Origin: a virus
Direction: 5' to 3' (one strand)
Length of the DNA: 23,032 nucleotides
Virus record (IMG/VR): IMGVR_UViG_3300024258_000119
Location: 1 to 23,032 of that record
Both the position numbers and the translations under genes were made by a program. The stretch's first letter is position 1; every line of letters begins with the position of its first letter. This document shows positions 1 through 8,495 of the stretch, piece after piece. The notes below the pieces were generated by a model. That model was not told where the DNA came from and did not search any database. It saw nothing but the letters and a program-made list of their open reading frames with translations.

Positions 1-835
1 ATACAGTATTAACTTCTAAGAATCTATCATCTAAAGACTCACCGCCAATCTTAAGATCAGTAGCATTTAATGTTCCAGACACATCAAACTTATACGATGT
101 ATGTGCAGCTTTACCAACACCAACCCTATTAGATGTGTTAATACGAATTGTATTAATACCACCAACACCCATATTTAAGTATTGACCAGTCGCTTGAACA
201 CCACCTGAAGTGAAGTTTAAATCACCAGTAATGGTATCACCAGATGCATCTAAAAAGTCAGCTCCGATATCATCATGAATGGCCTTAACCGTATTTAATG
301 CTGCAACTATGGTAGTATCAGACCCTGAATATATTGCCCAATCACCCACATCAGTTTCAATATCAGATAACCTTGAGTTTAAGTTGTTAGTTGATGTTAC
401 TAATGATGGATAATTGGTTGTATCATACAAGTCTCCGATAGTACCAATTTCAACATCATGTGCATTTAATCTTGCATAGTCTGTATTAAGGATATCAATC
501 CAAGACGTCCCTGTTCCATCATAATTTGCAACTGATGCTGAATCAATATCAATATTAGATACTGCAGCGATTGTAGAAATATCAGCGTGAGCATTATTAA
601 GTGCTTCTACTAAGTTACCATAACCATCAAACAATAATGAGATATCACCAATCCAACCAGCGTTATTAGTTGTTTCAGTTCTCAAATTATTTACTGTTGG
701 TATAAGAGTACCTTCACCACTCATTGCGTTTGTGTTGATTAAAGTTAAGTCACCGATTATGGCTCCTATCTCATTATTCTTTAATCTCCACTCTTCAAAG
801 GTGTTGGTTGTTGCTATATTAACTACATTTGCCAT
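1..835 (-). CDS. Tail fibre protein, N-terminal part (runs off left edge)
   Basis: An open frame of 278 codons from the ATG at 835 continues past the left end of the window, so the C-terminus is not visible. The N-terminus (residues about 8-30, containing TNTFEEWRLKNNEIGAIIGD) is the kind of baseplate-attachment start seen on tail fibres of marine T4-like phages. Residues about 195-205 carry SGDTITGDL, a motif typical of phage tail fibre repeats, and later residues (YKFDVSGTLNATDLKIGG) resemble beta-structured fibre or trimerisation segments. It starts one base after the stop of the 66-aa gene, with an A/G-rich stretch (AAGAAGAAATAAT) before the ATG, and is the last visible gene of the late baseplate operon. 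The family is clear; which T4 fibre (34-37) it replaces cannot be said. It probably takes part in host recognition. Confidence 0.75.
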   Translation of the reverse strand, partial: MANVVNIATTNTFEEWRLKNNEIGAIIGDLTLINTNAMSGEGTLIPTVNNLRTETTNNAGWIGDISLLFDGYGNLVEALNNAHADISTIAAVSNIDIDSASVANYDGTGTSWIDILNTDYARLNAHDVEIGTIGDLYDTTNYPSLVTSTNNLNSRLSDIETDVGDWAIYSGSDTTIVAALNTVKAIHDDIGADFLDASGDTITGDLNFTSGGVQATGQYLNMGVGGINTIRINTSNRVGVGKAAHTSYKFDVSGTLNATDLKIGGESLDDRFLEVNTV

Positions 836-836
836 A

Positions 837-1037
837 TTATTTCTTCTTCTTTAATAGTTTCTTTAACATATCTTTAATCTCAGACATATCATCCTCTAAG
901 GTATTAAGACGTTCTTGATCTGCTTTGTACTTTAAAGATGCCTCTCTTGCAATCTTAGCATTCTTTCTATCTTTATTTATAATAGCACCAGTAGATGGGT
1001 CTCTAAATAAATTAGCCTTACCCGCAACTGGTATCAT
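837..1037 (-). CDS. Small conserved protein of unknown function with coiled-coil tail
   Basis: A 66-aa protein. Residues 1-22 contain GKANLFRDPSTGAIINKD, a motif I associate with a short family found among structural genes of marine T4-like phages (from memory). Residues about 24-66 form a charged, heptad-like helix ending in a lysine run (KKLLKKKK), so a short coiled coil with a basic tail is likely. Its ATG overlaps the stop of the DUF4815 gene by four bases (ATGA) and no clear ribosome binding site is seen, which suggests termination-reinitiation coupling. Placement between a very large baseplate-type protein and a tail fibre suggests a connector, clip or assembly helper, but that is inference. 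No function is established. Confidence 0.7.
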   Translation of the reverse strand: MIPVAGKANLFRDPSTGAIINKDRKNAKIAREASLKYKADQERLNTLEDDMSEIKDMLKKLLKKKK

Positions 1038-4000
1038 GATAACAACGCGATTGATCTAAGGTTCTTACAAGAAGGAACAGCACTAGTGTTTTGACTAGTA
1101 AATACAATCTTGATACTAAACAGTGTAAACGGATCAGCTGTAATATTATATTCCATTTCAGTGTAATCATTAGGATCATCTGAATAAGGAACCGAACCTA
1201 CCGTAGATACAATCTCTACCCAAGGTAATGATTCAAATCCTGTTGCTTCTGACGAAGTCTTATGGTATACTTTAACATTGGTATAAGACGGTCTATTCAC
1301 ATCTATGTACATGTTTAACTCATCAGAGCTTTCATCCAATTGAATAGTCTTAGTTACATACTTAGCTAATGCAGAACCCCTAGAAGCGTCTGTCTCTTCG
1401 AAGAAATTAGCAATAGTATCATATCCAGCACCAACACCAGGGTTGTTAATTCTATTAAATACCGTGATAGCACTTGTACGTTGCATATCAATTACAGGTG
1501 ATACATTATCTTTAGAAGTTGTAATGAAACCTTTAAACTTCAATGATGGTGTAGTTCCTTGTAACACTGCACGAGGTGATTGTGGAGTATAATTACTATT
1601 AATAATCATTGGAAGATAATCACTAGATGCTTGATAATTATTATCACCAACTAAGTAAGTATCTTTAACTGTCCAAGTCATACCCGTATTAGGTAATGTA
1701 ATCTCTTGAACAAATGGGAACATTGTGTTCCACGCTAAGTTCTCTGATGCAGTAGATGCATCATCACCATCAATACCAGTGCCAGTTGCTGCCGTTGTAG
1801 TAGTAATAGTATAACGATCACGCTCTACATTAGACACAACATGAGAAGCTCTAATCTCTGAACCTGGGATACCATTGATATCAGAAGTTCCTTCATAGTC
1901 AAGTGTAACTGACTCACCATTAGTTAAACCATGATTTCTATGTGAGATTATAACATCTTTAGAGCTTACCACTGTTTGCATTGGATCAACATCTAGTGAT
2001 CTATTTTGAATAGGGGCATTCTCTAATTTAATTTCTGCTGTTGCCGCAAATACCGCACGATTCATAACAAACATAATATCTTTGTTTTGATCTGGGGTCC
2101 ATGTAGAAGCGTTCTGAGATTTAAACATAACACCATTATACGGCTGTTTAGAGATCCTATTACCGTCAACATCTTCACCACCAATCTCTGCATACTTAAC
2201 AGTATACTCATTTGAGTTTGCCATAATAACAAAACAATATTCAATGTTATCTTGTAAGTATACCGGCGAGTCAAATATAAATGTTGTAGCCGGTGCAGGA
2301 GTAACCGCATCAGGAATAGAAACATCCACCGGATTAATAGTCTTATCAGAGAAAGGTACTACACGTTGTGTAGGGATACCATTCTCCATTTCTCTAAGCT
2401 GTACTTGTACTGGGATATTACTATCCTTAGTATCAAAGAACAAGTCGATAGAAGTAATAAATGCACCACCACTCAAATCAATAATAATTGATTGTGCTAA
2501 TGGATCCACCCAATAAGTGCTGGTTGATGTATTTGTTCTAGTTTGATTAACAGCATTACGTTGAATAGTAGGCACTCTTGTTGAAATTGAAACATTTTCT
2601 TTAGTTTCAATTAAACCCTTCGCAGCATAATTAGATGCAGCAAATGTAATGTTATCTGCTTGTGCGTCATTAGAAGCGCTTGAAGTTAATAAGAATGTTT
2701 TATCACCTGTATTGAAATTCAATGAAGTATTATTAGGTACCCAGAATGTTCCAGTAATAGCACCGTTACTATCAGTTGTTAATGTAGTGGCGGTTGCTGG
2801 ATGACTCGTGATATTATTAACACCAGTTGTGGGTACAATAGATGAAGCGTTGTTAGTAGATACATAGCTTGCTACATCAATTCCATCAAAGAATGCAAAC
2901 ACTTGAGTATTAGGTTTTAATCTAGTACCTTCAAATGTTACAATACGTGATCTCATGAATGGAGCGAAATTAACATCAACTACTCTATCACCTATATTTG
3001 CTGTTACAGTGTCAGTTCCAATAGAAGTTACTGTACCTGTACGAGATTGTCCTCTCGTAGTGGTAACATCACGACGTCTACCAGAAGCTCTAGTTGTTCG
3101 TCCTGTCCAGTTAGTCTGCCATGAATTCCATACAGTACCTGTAGCGACAGCTTCATTAGCTATAGATCTCATTGCATCGAATACACCATCGTTATTAATA
3201 ATAACTGTTGGGCGTCTATCAATATCTTTCCACTCATCAGTTTCAGGTGATAGTTTTAAAGTACCACTCCAATTGAATACATCATATGGATTAACATTAA
3301 TTGCACCTGAGTATTGGTTTTGATTGATGATAGCTGAAGAAGTATATGGCAACGTTATAAGATCACCTGTCTTTTGTGCAGTTGATGATGCATCAAATAC
3401 CATTGATACATTATTCTCTGAGAACAAAGGTCTTAATAAACCCTTATCTCTATCAATACCAGTCGAGTACTCAATATTATCAACCGCACCAACATTTGTT
3501 GATTGGAATGAATCTACTAAGAATCCAGTCTTAAACTTACTAATGTTTCCAGCACCTAGAATTTGCTTATCCGACGCTTCTTTCTCTAATAGAGATAGTA
3601 CCGTGTAATACTCCAAGTTGTTGATTCGTTTCTCCAACTTACCAATATCACGCATCGTGTAACGTCTGTTATCAATGAATTGAATTTCAACTTCTTCGGG
3701 GCTCATTGTGTATGCAGGTACATACAAGTTGTATAGTACCATTGCATCTTTAGGCATACCAGGCTCTGAAGGCTCTAAGTCACTTACACCTTTAAGAACA
3801 CCAAACTCACCGTCTTTATCTAAATAAACTTTATCAATACGATTTAAGTAATATTGGATATCAGTAGCAAATTGTGTATTAGGTCTTGGACATGTAGATG
3901 TAGAAGCTCCAGTGCCAGTAAAGTTAGAACCACCATTATTCATACGAGGTCTAAAGTCTACCGCTGATCTCAATTCAATTGTACCATGGCTAGGAATGTC

Positions 4001-5968
4001 TTCGTAGTTTACTTGGTTATTGTATGAATCAATAGTAAAGAAATCTCCCGTACCATGATCGAAGTAATTGTATGTAACATCTAAGTCACCTGTCACTGTA
4101 AAGTTTGTATTGGCTTTAAGCTTAATTGAACTTGTAGCATAATGTGTATCACGTTGACCACTATCAAAGTCGAAGTGTTTAGTAACATCTTGACTGTTTT
4201 CAATAATAGATGTAATCACTTGTACATCACAATGATCTAAATGTTGCCATTGCGAATAGTCTAAAGATGCATTTAATACAACTGTATGATTAGAAATTAA
4301 TGATTTCTGTTTATGCTTTAGCGTTCTATTGACCGGAGCAATCAGCGTAACAAACTTAGTCTCCGCTGTAGCAGGCAACCCAGTAATAGTTACTTGTGGT
4401 GGATTGTTACTATTATTAACCACAACTTGACTTGATGTTAATGGGATAACTTCAGCATTGAAGTCATTACGCATCATCCAGTTAACAGCATCAAATGGGC
4501 CAAAAGTCTCATCTGCTATATTAGCTGCAAACTGCACTTGGTTCTGTGCAACTTGTACTGCACTAAACTCTCTGTTAGCTTCATAAGAATAGTTAAAGTC
4601 TTCTGGTTGTAATGGATCAGTCTCAGCATTACAAGTTTTAATTCTTGAGAATGGTAGTGGGAACACTAAGGTGTCTGTAGCTAAGTTATATTGACCCGTA
4701 GTAATAGTACAAGCAAATGAAGTATTAGATTCAATTGTTGTTGCTGTGTTAATTGATCCAGTTAAGTCAAACACGTGTAATCTGTATGTTGATGTTGTTA
4801 GTGCTTGAATTGATCTTACACGAACAGTACCTACCTCAGCATTACTTGAGTTTCTTAACGATACTGTATCAAATGTTGTAATATCTGGAAGACCTGTCAT
4901 ACTCTCAATATCAATATAGTTATTGATATCAACTGTAATAACTTTATCAGTGGCTAATCCAGCGTCTCTCGCTTTATCGAAGGTAACATCTGTTGTAGAT
5001 AGTGTTTCAATTTCATAACCACGAACATATGCCTTTGATGGTTCAATACCAATGTTTAGTTTAGTGTCATCTGTTACATGGTTTTTAATTGAAGCTGGGA
5101 ATGGATTAACTGTATAGTTACCACTCTCGTCGAATGTACGTCTTGCCAACGTGTCTTCAACGATAGCATAATCAGTTGTCCTAGCCTGCTTAATAATACG
5201 ACCACTTTCAAGTCGTGCAAGCAATACAAAGTTACCAATATCAGAAGATATCTCACGTTTAACTAATTTAGTTGTGATTGAATATCTATGTGCACCTGGA
5301 GCAGATTCATTAGGAGAACCTAAAGCGTTGTCATTAAGAGATTCATCATTACCAGCAGAAATAATATTCTCTTCAATACGCAAACCAACATCATATGAAA
5401 CATCATGAGTGTATCGACCAAGAACAACCGTTGATGACTTAACAATAACAAAGTGTTTCTTAATGTAGTAGATACCTTCATCAATAGAAACTAATGAACC
5501 AAACCCAGATGAATCTACGGTAGCTGTAATTAATGATCCATCAGTGATTGTTGCTGCATCTGCAAATGTCCCATTACCTGATACATAGTTGACATATAAA
5601 GTAACAGGGTCATTATCAGTAGATGCTTCTACGTGTACAACCTTAGCTGTAACAGAGCCATCAGACAATTCAACACCAACATAATCTGCTATAGTTGTAA
5701 TTGGATTGCTAATCTTTAAGTAATCAATCTTATTATGAACAAATACGTGGCCAGGTACTACAATAGAACCTTCTTTAAACATATGATCACCAACAGATGA
5801 CACTTGTTGTTGAAGCATAGACTGGATTTGCGTAAGCTCTCTTGCTTGTAACGCATGTCCAGGTCTAAATAATATCTTATTGTACTTCTCTTTAGGACTT
5901 AACCCATCTACCGTTGTAGGTACAGTGAAGTCGTCCCAATAAGGTTCAATATTAAATTTAATTGCCAT
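1034..5968 (-). CDS. Giant DUF4815-type virion structural protein (baseplate/tail)
   Basis: 1644 aa, the largest gene in the window. The N-terminus (KEKYNKILFRPGHALQARELTQIQ and following) is the signature of DUF4815 proteins, known as virion structural proteins of marine T4-like phages. Residues about 770-800 contain a coiled-coil stretch (LEKRINNLEYYTVLSLLEKE); the rest is mostly beta-rich, Thr/Asn/Ser-rich sequence as expected for an extended fibre- or pin-like protein. The C-terminus ends NLRSIALLS. It follows gp8 by 13 nt with an AGGA ribosome binding site and occupies the place where T4 has genes 9-12, so it may supply the outer-wedge or fibre-attachment role of gp9/gp10. That role is inferred; no lysozyme or peptidase motif was seen. 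Confidence 0.8.
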   Translation of the reverse strand: MAIKFNIEPYWDDFTVPTTVDGLSPKEKYNKILFRPGHALQARELTQIQSMLQQQVSSVGDHMFKEGSIVVPGHVFVHNKIDYLKISNPITTIADYVGVELSDGSVTAKVVHVEASTDNDPVTLYVNYVSGNGTFADAATITDGSLITATVDSSGFGSLVSIDEGIYYIKKHFVIVKSSTVVLGRYTHDVSYDVGLRIEENIISAGNDESLNDNALGSPNESAPGAHRYSITTKLVKREISSDIGNFVLLARLESGRIIKQARTTDYAIVEDTLARRTFDESGNYTVNPFPASIKNHVTDDTKLNIGIEPSKAYVRGYEIETLSTTDVTFDKARDAGLATDKVITVDINNYIDIESMTGLPDITTFDTVSLRNSSNAEVGTVRVRSIQALTTSTYRLHVFDLTGSINTATTIESNTSFACTITTGQYNLATDTLVFPLPFSRIKTCNAETDPLQPEDFNYSYEANREFSAVQVAQNQVQFAANIADETFGPFDAVNWMMRNDFNAEVIPLTSSQVVVNNSNNPPQVTITGLPATAETKFVTLIAPVNRTLKHKQKSLISNHTVVLNASLDYSQWQHLDHCDVQVITSIIENSQDVTKHFDFDSGQRDTHYATSSIKLKANTNFTVTGDLDVTYNYFDHGTGDFFTIDSYNNQVNYEDIPSHGTIELRSAVDFRPRMNNGGSNFTGTGASTSTCPRPNTQFATDIQYYLNRIDKVYLDKDGEFGVLKGVSDLEPSEPGMPKDAMVLYNLYVPAYTMSPEEVEIQFIDNRRYTMRDIGKLEKRINNLEYYTVLSLLEKEASDKQILGAGNISKFKTGFLVDSFQSTNVGAVDNIEYSTGIDRDKGLLRPLFSENNVSMVFDASSTAQKTGDLITLPYTSSAIINQNQYSGAINVNPYDVFNWSGTLKLSPETDEWKDIDRRPTVIINNDGVFDAMRSIANEAVATGTVWNSWQTNWTGRTTRASGRRRDVTTTRGQSRTGTVTSIGTDTVTANIGDRVVDVNFAPFMRSRIVTFEGTRLKPNTQVFAFFDGIDVASYVSTNNASSIVPTTGVNNITSHPATATTLTTDSNGAITGTFWVPNNTSLNFNTGDKTFLLTSSASNDAQADNITFAASNYAAKGLIETKENVSISTRVPTIQRNAVNQTRTNTSTSTYWVDPLAQSIIIDLSGGAFITSIDLFFDTKDSNIPVQVQLREMENGIPTQRVVPFSDKTINPVDVSIPDAVTPAPATTFIFDSPVYLQDNIEYCFVIMANSNEYTVKYAEIGGEDVDGNRISKQPYNGVMFKSQNASTWTPDQNKDIMFVMNRAVFAATAEIKLENAPIQNRSLDVDPMQTVVSSKDVIISHRNHGLTNGESVTLDYEGTSDINGIPGSEIRASHVVSNVERDRYTITTTTAATGTGIDGDDASTASENLAWNTMFPFVQEITLPNTGMTWTVKDTYLVGDNNYQASSDYLPMIINSNYTPQSPRAVLQGTTPSLKFKGFITTSKDNVSPVIDMQRTSAITVFNRINNPGVGAGYDTIANFFEETDASRGSALAKYVTKTIQLDESSDELNMYIDVNRPSYTNVKVYHKTSSEATGFESLPWVEIVSTVGSVPYSDDPNDYTEMEYNITADPFTLFSIKIVFTSQNTSAVPSCKNLRSIALLS

Positions 5969-5981
5969 ATTTTTTCCTAAT

Positions 5982-7325
5982 TTAGAATGCTATTACTAAT
6001 CTAATTGTTTCAATCTGATCCGCACCACGACTTACTGGCGTTCTATTCTCTAGGAATACTATATCGCCAGAGTAATGGTTAATCTTTGGAGCAACAACAG
6101 AGGTTATATCTTGTCCACCTGTAGTAGCTGAACTTAATCTTAATAAATCGTTATCTGCATTGAATACTCCAAACCCAGTATCTTCGTTTTGCACATAATA
6201 TACAATACCATTAACTGAATCGTGTTCAACCACAATCGCTTTAGATCCTGTGTCTGTACCAATAACTTCTGCATCGGCTGCAAATGCACCACCAGATACA
6301 ACTAATGATTTAGTCACATTATATGCATTAGTAGCAGCAACATTTGTAGTAGATGCATCAACAGGGTTCTTGACTAGCGCAATTTGTCTGAAGTCGTTCA
6401 CTGAAGGGATGTCACCATTCTCAGAACCATTAAATACTTTATTAATCGCAATATAATGAGTTCTTAATTCTTGTCTTGGGTCAGCACCAAATCCACCCTT
6501 CGGACCAATAACTGGTCTAACAACTCCACCCGAACCAGAACCACCTGTGATTTCAATAGTAGCTTTAGTATATCCAGAACCAGCATTTACAATTGTAACA
6601 CCAGAGATGTTACCACCTGATACAGTAGCTGTAGCGGTACAACCAGTACCATCACCTTTAACTACTAATGTTGGAGCTGATGTATAACCAGTACCAACAG
6701 CGGAAACCTTAATGTTGTAAATTGCACCATCAACAGCACTATCTTGCACTGCCCATTGGTTAAGTAATGCAGTATCTGCACCAGGATCTGGTTGAGCTGT
6801 TAAATATTGTACAGGAATAAATGATTGTGTCAAGAACTTAGATCCAGTGTCTACAGGCACGGTGTATAAATATTTCCACATATAACCATCATAAGATGTG
6901 TTATCAATAATGCCTGATGTTTGCACACCTGTTAAGTCTGGATTACGAGTTGACGTTCCTGCTGATTGTAAGCAAATGTATACGTTATTGTTATCTGTAA
7001 TAACATAGTATTCTTTACCTTCGATATTAACATCTCTGTCATCGTATTCACCATATGATGTACCAGACACCCAAAGATTACGAGGTGTTGCGTAAATTAC
7101 GTCATTCCCTTCAATCTTTTTCATAGCATACATGTTTTCCCATGCAGTATTGGTGGTGTAATCATTCTCGGCAGGTACATCTGGATTATTCTCATCGGCT
7201 AATCCATTAGCATCTAACCAAGCATGAGGTCTACCTAATCCAAGGTAATATGTGTCATTAGACATACTGTCAACAAACCTTTCAGTTGCATCTAATCTAA
7301 ATTTGTTCGTTATAATTGCTGACAT
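5982..7325 (-). CDS. 8: Baseplate wedge protein gp8
   Basis: 447 aa. The N-terminus (ITNKFRLDATERFVDSM) aligns by eye with T4 gp8 (IVTSKFRTEKMLNFYNSI). The central GYMWKYLYTVP (residues about 147-157) matches T4 GYVWEYLFEIP, and the C-terminal IVFLENRTPVSRGADQIETI matches T4 MIYMENRPPIIMAMDQTEEI. In T4, gp8 is a dimer in each of the six baseplate wedges. This copy is about 110 residues longer than T4 gp8 (334 aa); much of the excess is a glycine-rich insert at residues about 205-270 with GTGYTSAP and GSGYT repeats. A strong AGGAG ribosome binding site precedes the ATG by about 9 nt, and it follows the gp7/I-like gene by 13 nt in the wedge operon. Confidence 0.92.
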   Translation of the reverse strand: MSAIITNKFRLDATERFVDSMSNDTYYLGLGRPHAWLDANGLADENNPDVPAENDYTTNTAWENMYAMKKIEGNDVIYATPRNLWVSGTSYGEYDDRDVNIEGKEYYVITDNNNVYICLQSAGTSTRNPDLTGVQTSGIIDNTSYDGYMWKYLYTVPVDTGSKFLTQSFIPVQYLTAQPDPGADTALLNQWAVQDSAVDGAIYNIKVSAVGTGYTSAPTLVVKGDGTGCTATATVSGGNISGVTIVNAGSGYTKATIEITGGSGSGGVVRPVIGPKGGFGADPRQELRTHYIAINKVFNGSENGDIPSVNDFRQIALVKNPVDASTTNVAATNAYNVTKSLVVSGGAFAADAEVIGTDTGSKAIVVEHDSVNGIVYYVQNEDTGFGVFNADNDLLRLSSATTGGQDITSVVAPKINHYSGDIVFLENRTPVSRGADQIETIRLVIAF

Positions 7326-7338
7326 TTAATCTGTCTCC

Positions 7339-8493
7339 TTATGGTGTTGTTGTTTCGGTTATATCACAACCGATTTGTGTGTCTATACGTTTATTTATAA
7401 CGTCTTCAAAAGTTAATGGACCGTATTCTTTCATAGCTCTAAAGTTAATAAACTTGGTATTGTCAAAGTGATCTACAAAGCCAAACTCATTACCAACGTT
7501 GATATCATATGTATATTCTTTTTCAACATATGATCCAGAATCAATAAATGATATTGTACTGTAAATTGTGTCGATGTAAATATTTCTTGGTAAACCAGAG
7601 TCTTGATAACCAGGTTGAACCTCATTATTAGCAGACTCCATCATGTTAATAAAGATTAAGATTTCACCGAAGAATATAAATCCTGCTGGGTGAATCAATC
7701 TTGTAAATGCACTCTTCCAATCATCAATGCTCTTACCAGTTCTCAATACATAAGAAAACTTCTGGTAAAAATACGAGTCTTGTATATACTTCTTATCTGA
7801 TGCAAATCCATCAACAGTTGAGAATAAACCTTTCTTGTATACTTTAACTGTTGAACCGCTTAATAACTCTGTACCAAATCTAACATACCCAACATAGTTA
7901 TCACCGCTTAAGTAATACCCAGGAACCCAATCCTCGTTTAATATGCCATCAACAAATATTAAATCGTCATCAACTTTTAGTGTAAACCCTCTATCATCCA
8001 CTCCCTCGACAATTGATACATTGGAGGTTAGAGTGAATGAATATGCTTCAGCATGTTTAGAAGGATCATTTTTAATACTATCCTCAACACTAAACCATTT
8101 ACCATCAGAAGGTATTAACATATCTTCTTTAGGGAAGTATATCTCTACTTCATCACCATAAATTAATTTAAAGAATGATTGAATAGATTCTGGTGTGCCA
8201 CGTGATTTATAAAACTCAACTAAGTGTTTATAGAATATACGTGGGTCTGCATTAAATGATCTGGGAATTGGAACACCAATTTCATTTTGGAGCTCTTGTA
8301 GCAACTCCTCTTCAATCATATCAATATCACGTTGATGATCTAATTGATTTAAGTAAAACCCAGATTTATTCTTATGCTCTAAGTATAATGCATATACTTT
8401 AATAAACTCAACAAGCTCTGGATAATCCGTGACAATGTGTTCAGGGACTAAGTCATCTACAAATGAAGATATATTAAAATAATTCTCAGCCAT
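7339..8493 (-). CDS. Baseplate wedge protein, gp7 / P2 gpI-like
   Basis: 384 aa. The N-terminal half reads like phage tail protein I: a conserved DYPELVEFIKVYALYLE helix (residues about 23-40) and a KSRGTPESIQSFFKLIYGD motif (about 96-114), followed by YFPKEDMLIPSDGKW. In P2-type phages gpI follows J; in T4 the gp6-gp7 pair has the equivalent position, but T4 gp7 is 1032 aa, so this is a much shorter version. It begins two bases after the gp6 stop with no obvious ribosome binding site (probable coupling) and is followed by gp8. It most likely joins the gp6 ring to the peripheral baseplate. The equivalence to gp7 is based on position and motif, not on end-to-end similarity. Confidence 0.65.
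   Translation of the reverse strand: MAENYFNISSFVDDLVPEHIVTDYPELVEFIKVYALYLEHKNKSGFYLNQLDHQRDIDMIEEELLQELQNEIGVPIPRSFNADPRIFYKHLVEFYKSRGTPESIQSFFKLIYGDEVEIYFPKEDMLIPSDGKWFSVEDSIKNDPSKHAEAYSFTLTSNVSIVEGVDDRGFTLKVDDDLIFVDGILNEDWVPGYYLSGDNYVGYVRFGTELLSGSTVKVYKKGLFSTVDGFASDKKYIQDSYFYQKFSYVLRTGKSIDDWKSAFTRLIHPAGFIFFGEILIFINMMESANNEVQPGYQDSGLPRNIYIDTIYSTISFIDSGSYVEKEYTYDINVGNEFGFVDHFDNTKFINFRAMKEYGPLTFEDVINKRIDTQIGCDITETTTP
7392..7399 (-). promoter_or_regulatory. Possible internal late promoter before gp8
   Basis: A perfect TATAAATA on the minus strand lies inside the 3' end of the gp7/I-like gene, 66 nt before the gp8 start, and could give gp8 its own late transcript. In DNA this AT-rich, chance matches inside genes are expected, so support is weak. 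Confidence 0.3.
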
Positions 8494-8495
8494 CT

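Noticed and set aside
974-981. TATAAATA on the minus strand inside the 66-aa gene
   Set aside because: It lies 139 nt before the fibre start, within codons for Ile-Asn-Lys, and a few chance matches are expected in DNA this AT-rich.
2955-3608. Plus-strand ORFs of 122 and 94 codons inside the DUF4815 gene
   Set aside because: They are shadows of a clearly coding minus-strand frame and have no promoter, ribosome binding site or protein-like motifs.
6865-6872. TATAAATA on the plus strand inside gp8
   Set aside because: It is antisense to the gene and has no plus-strand gene downstream.
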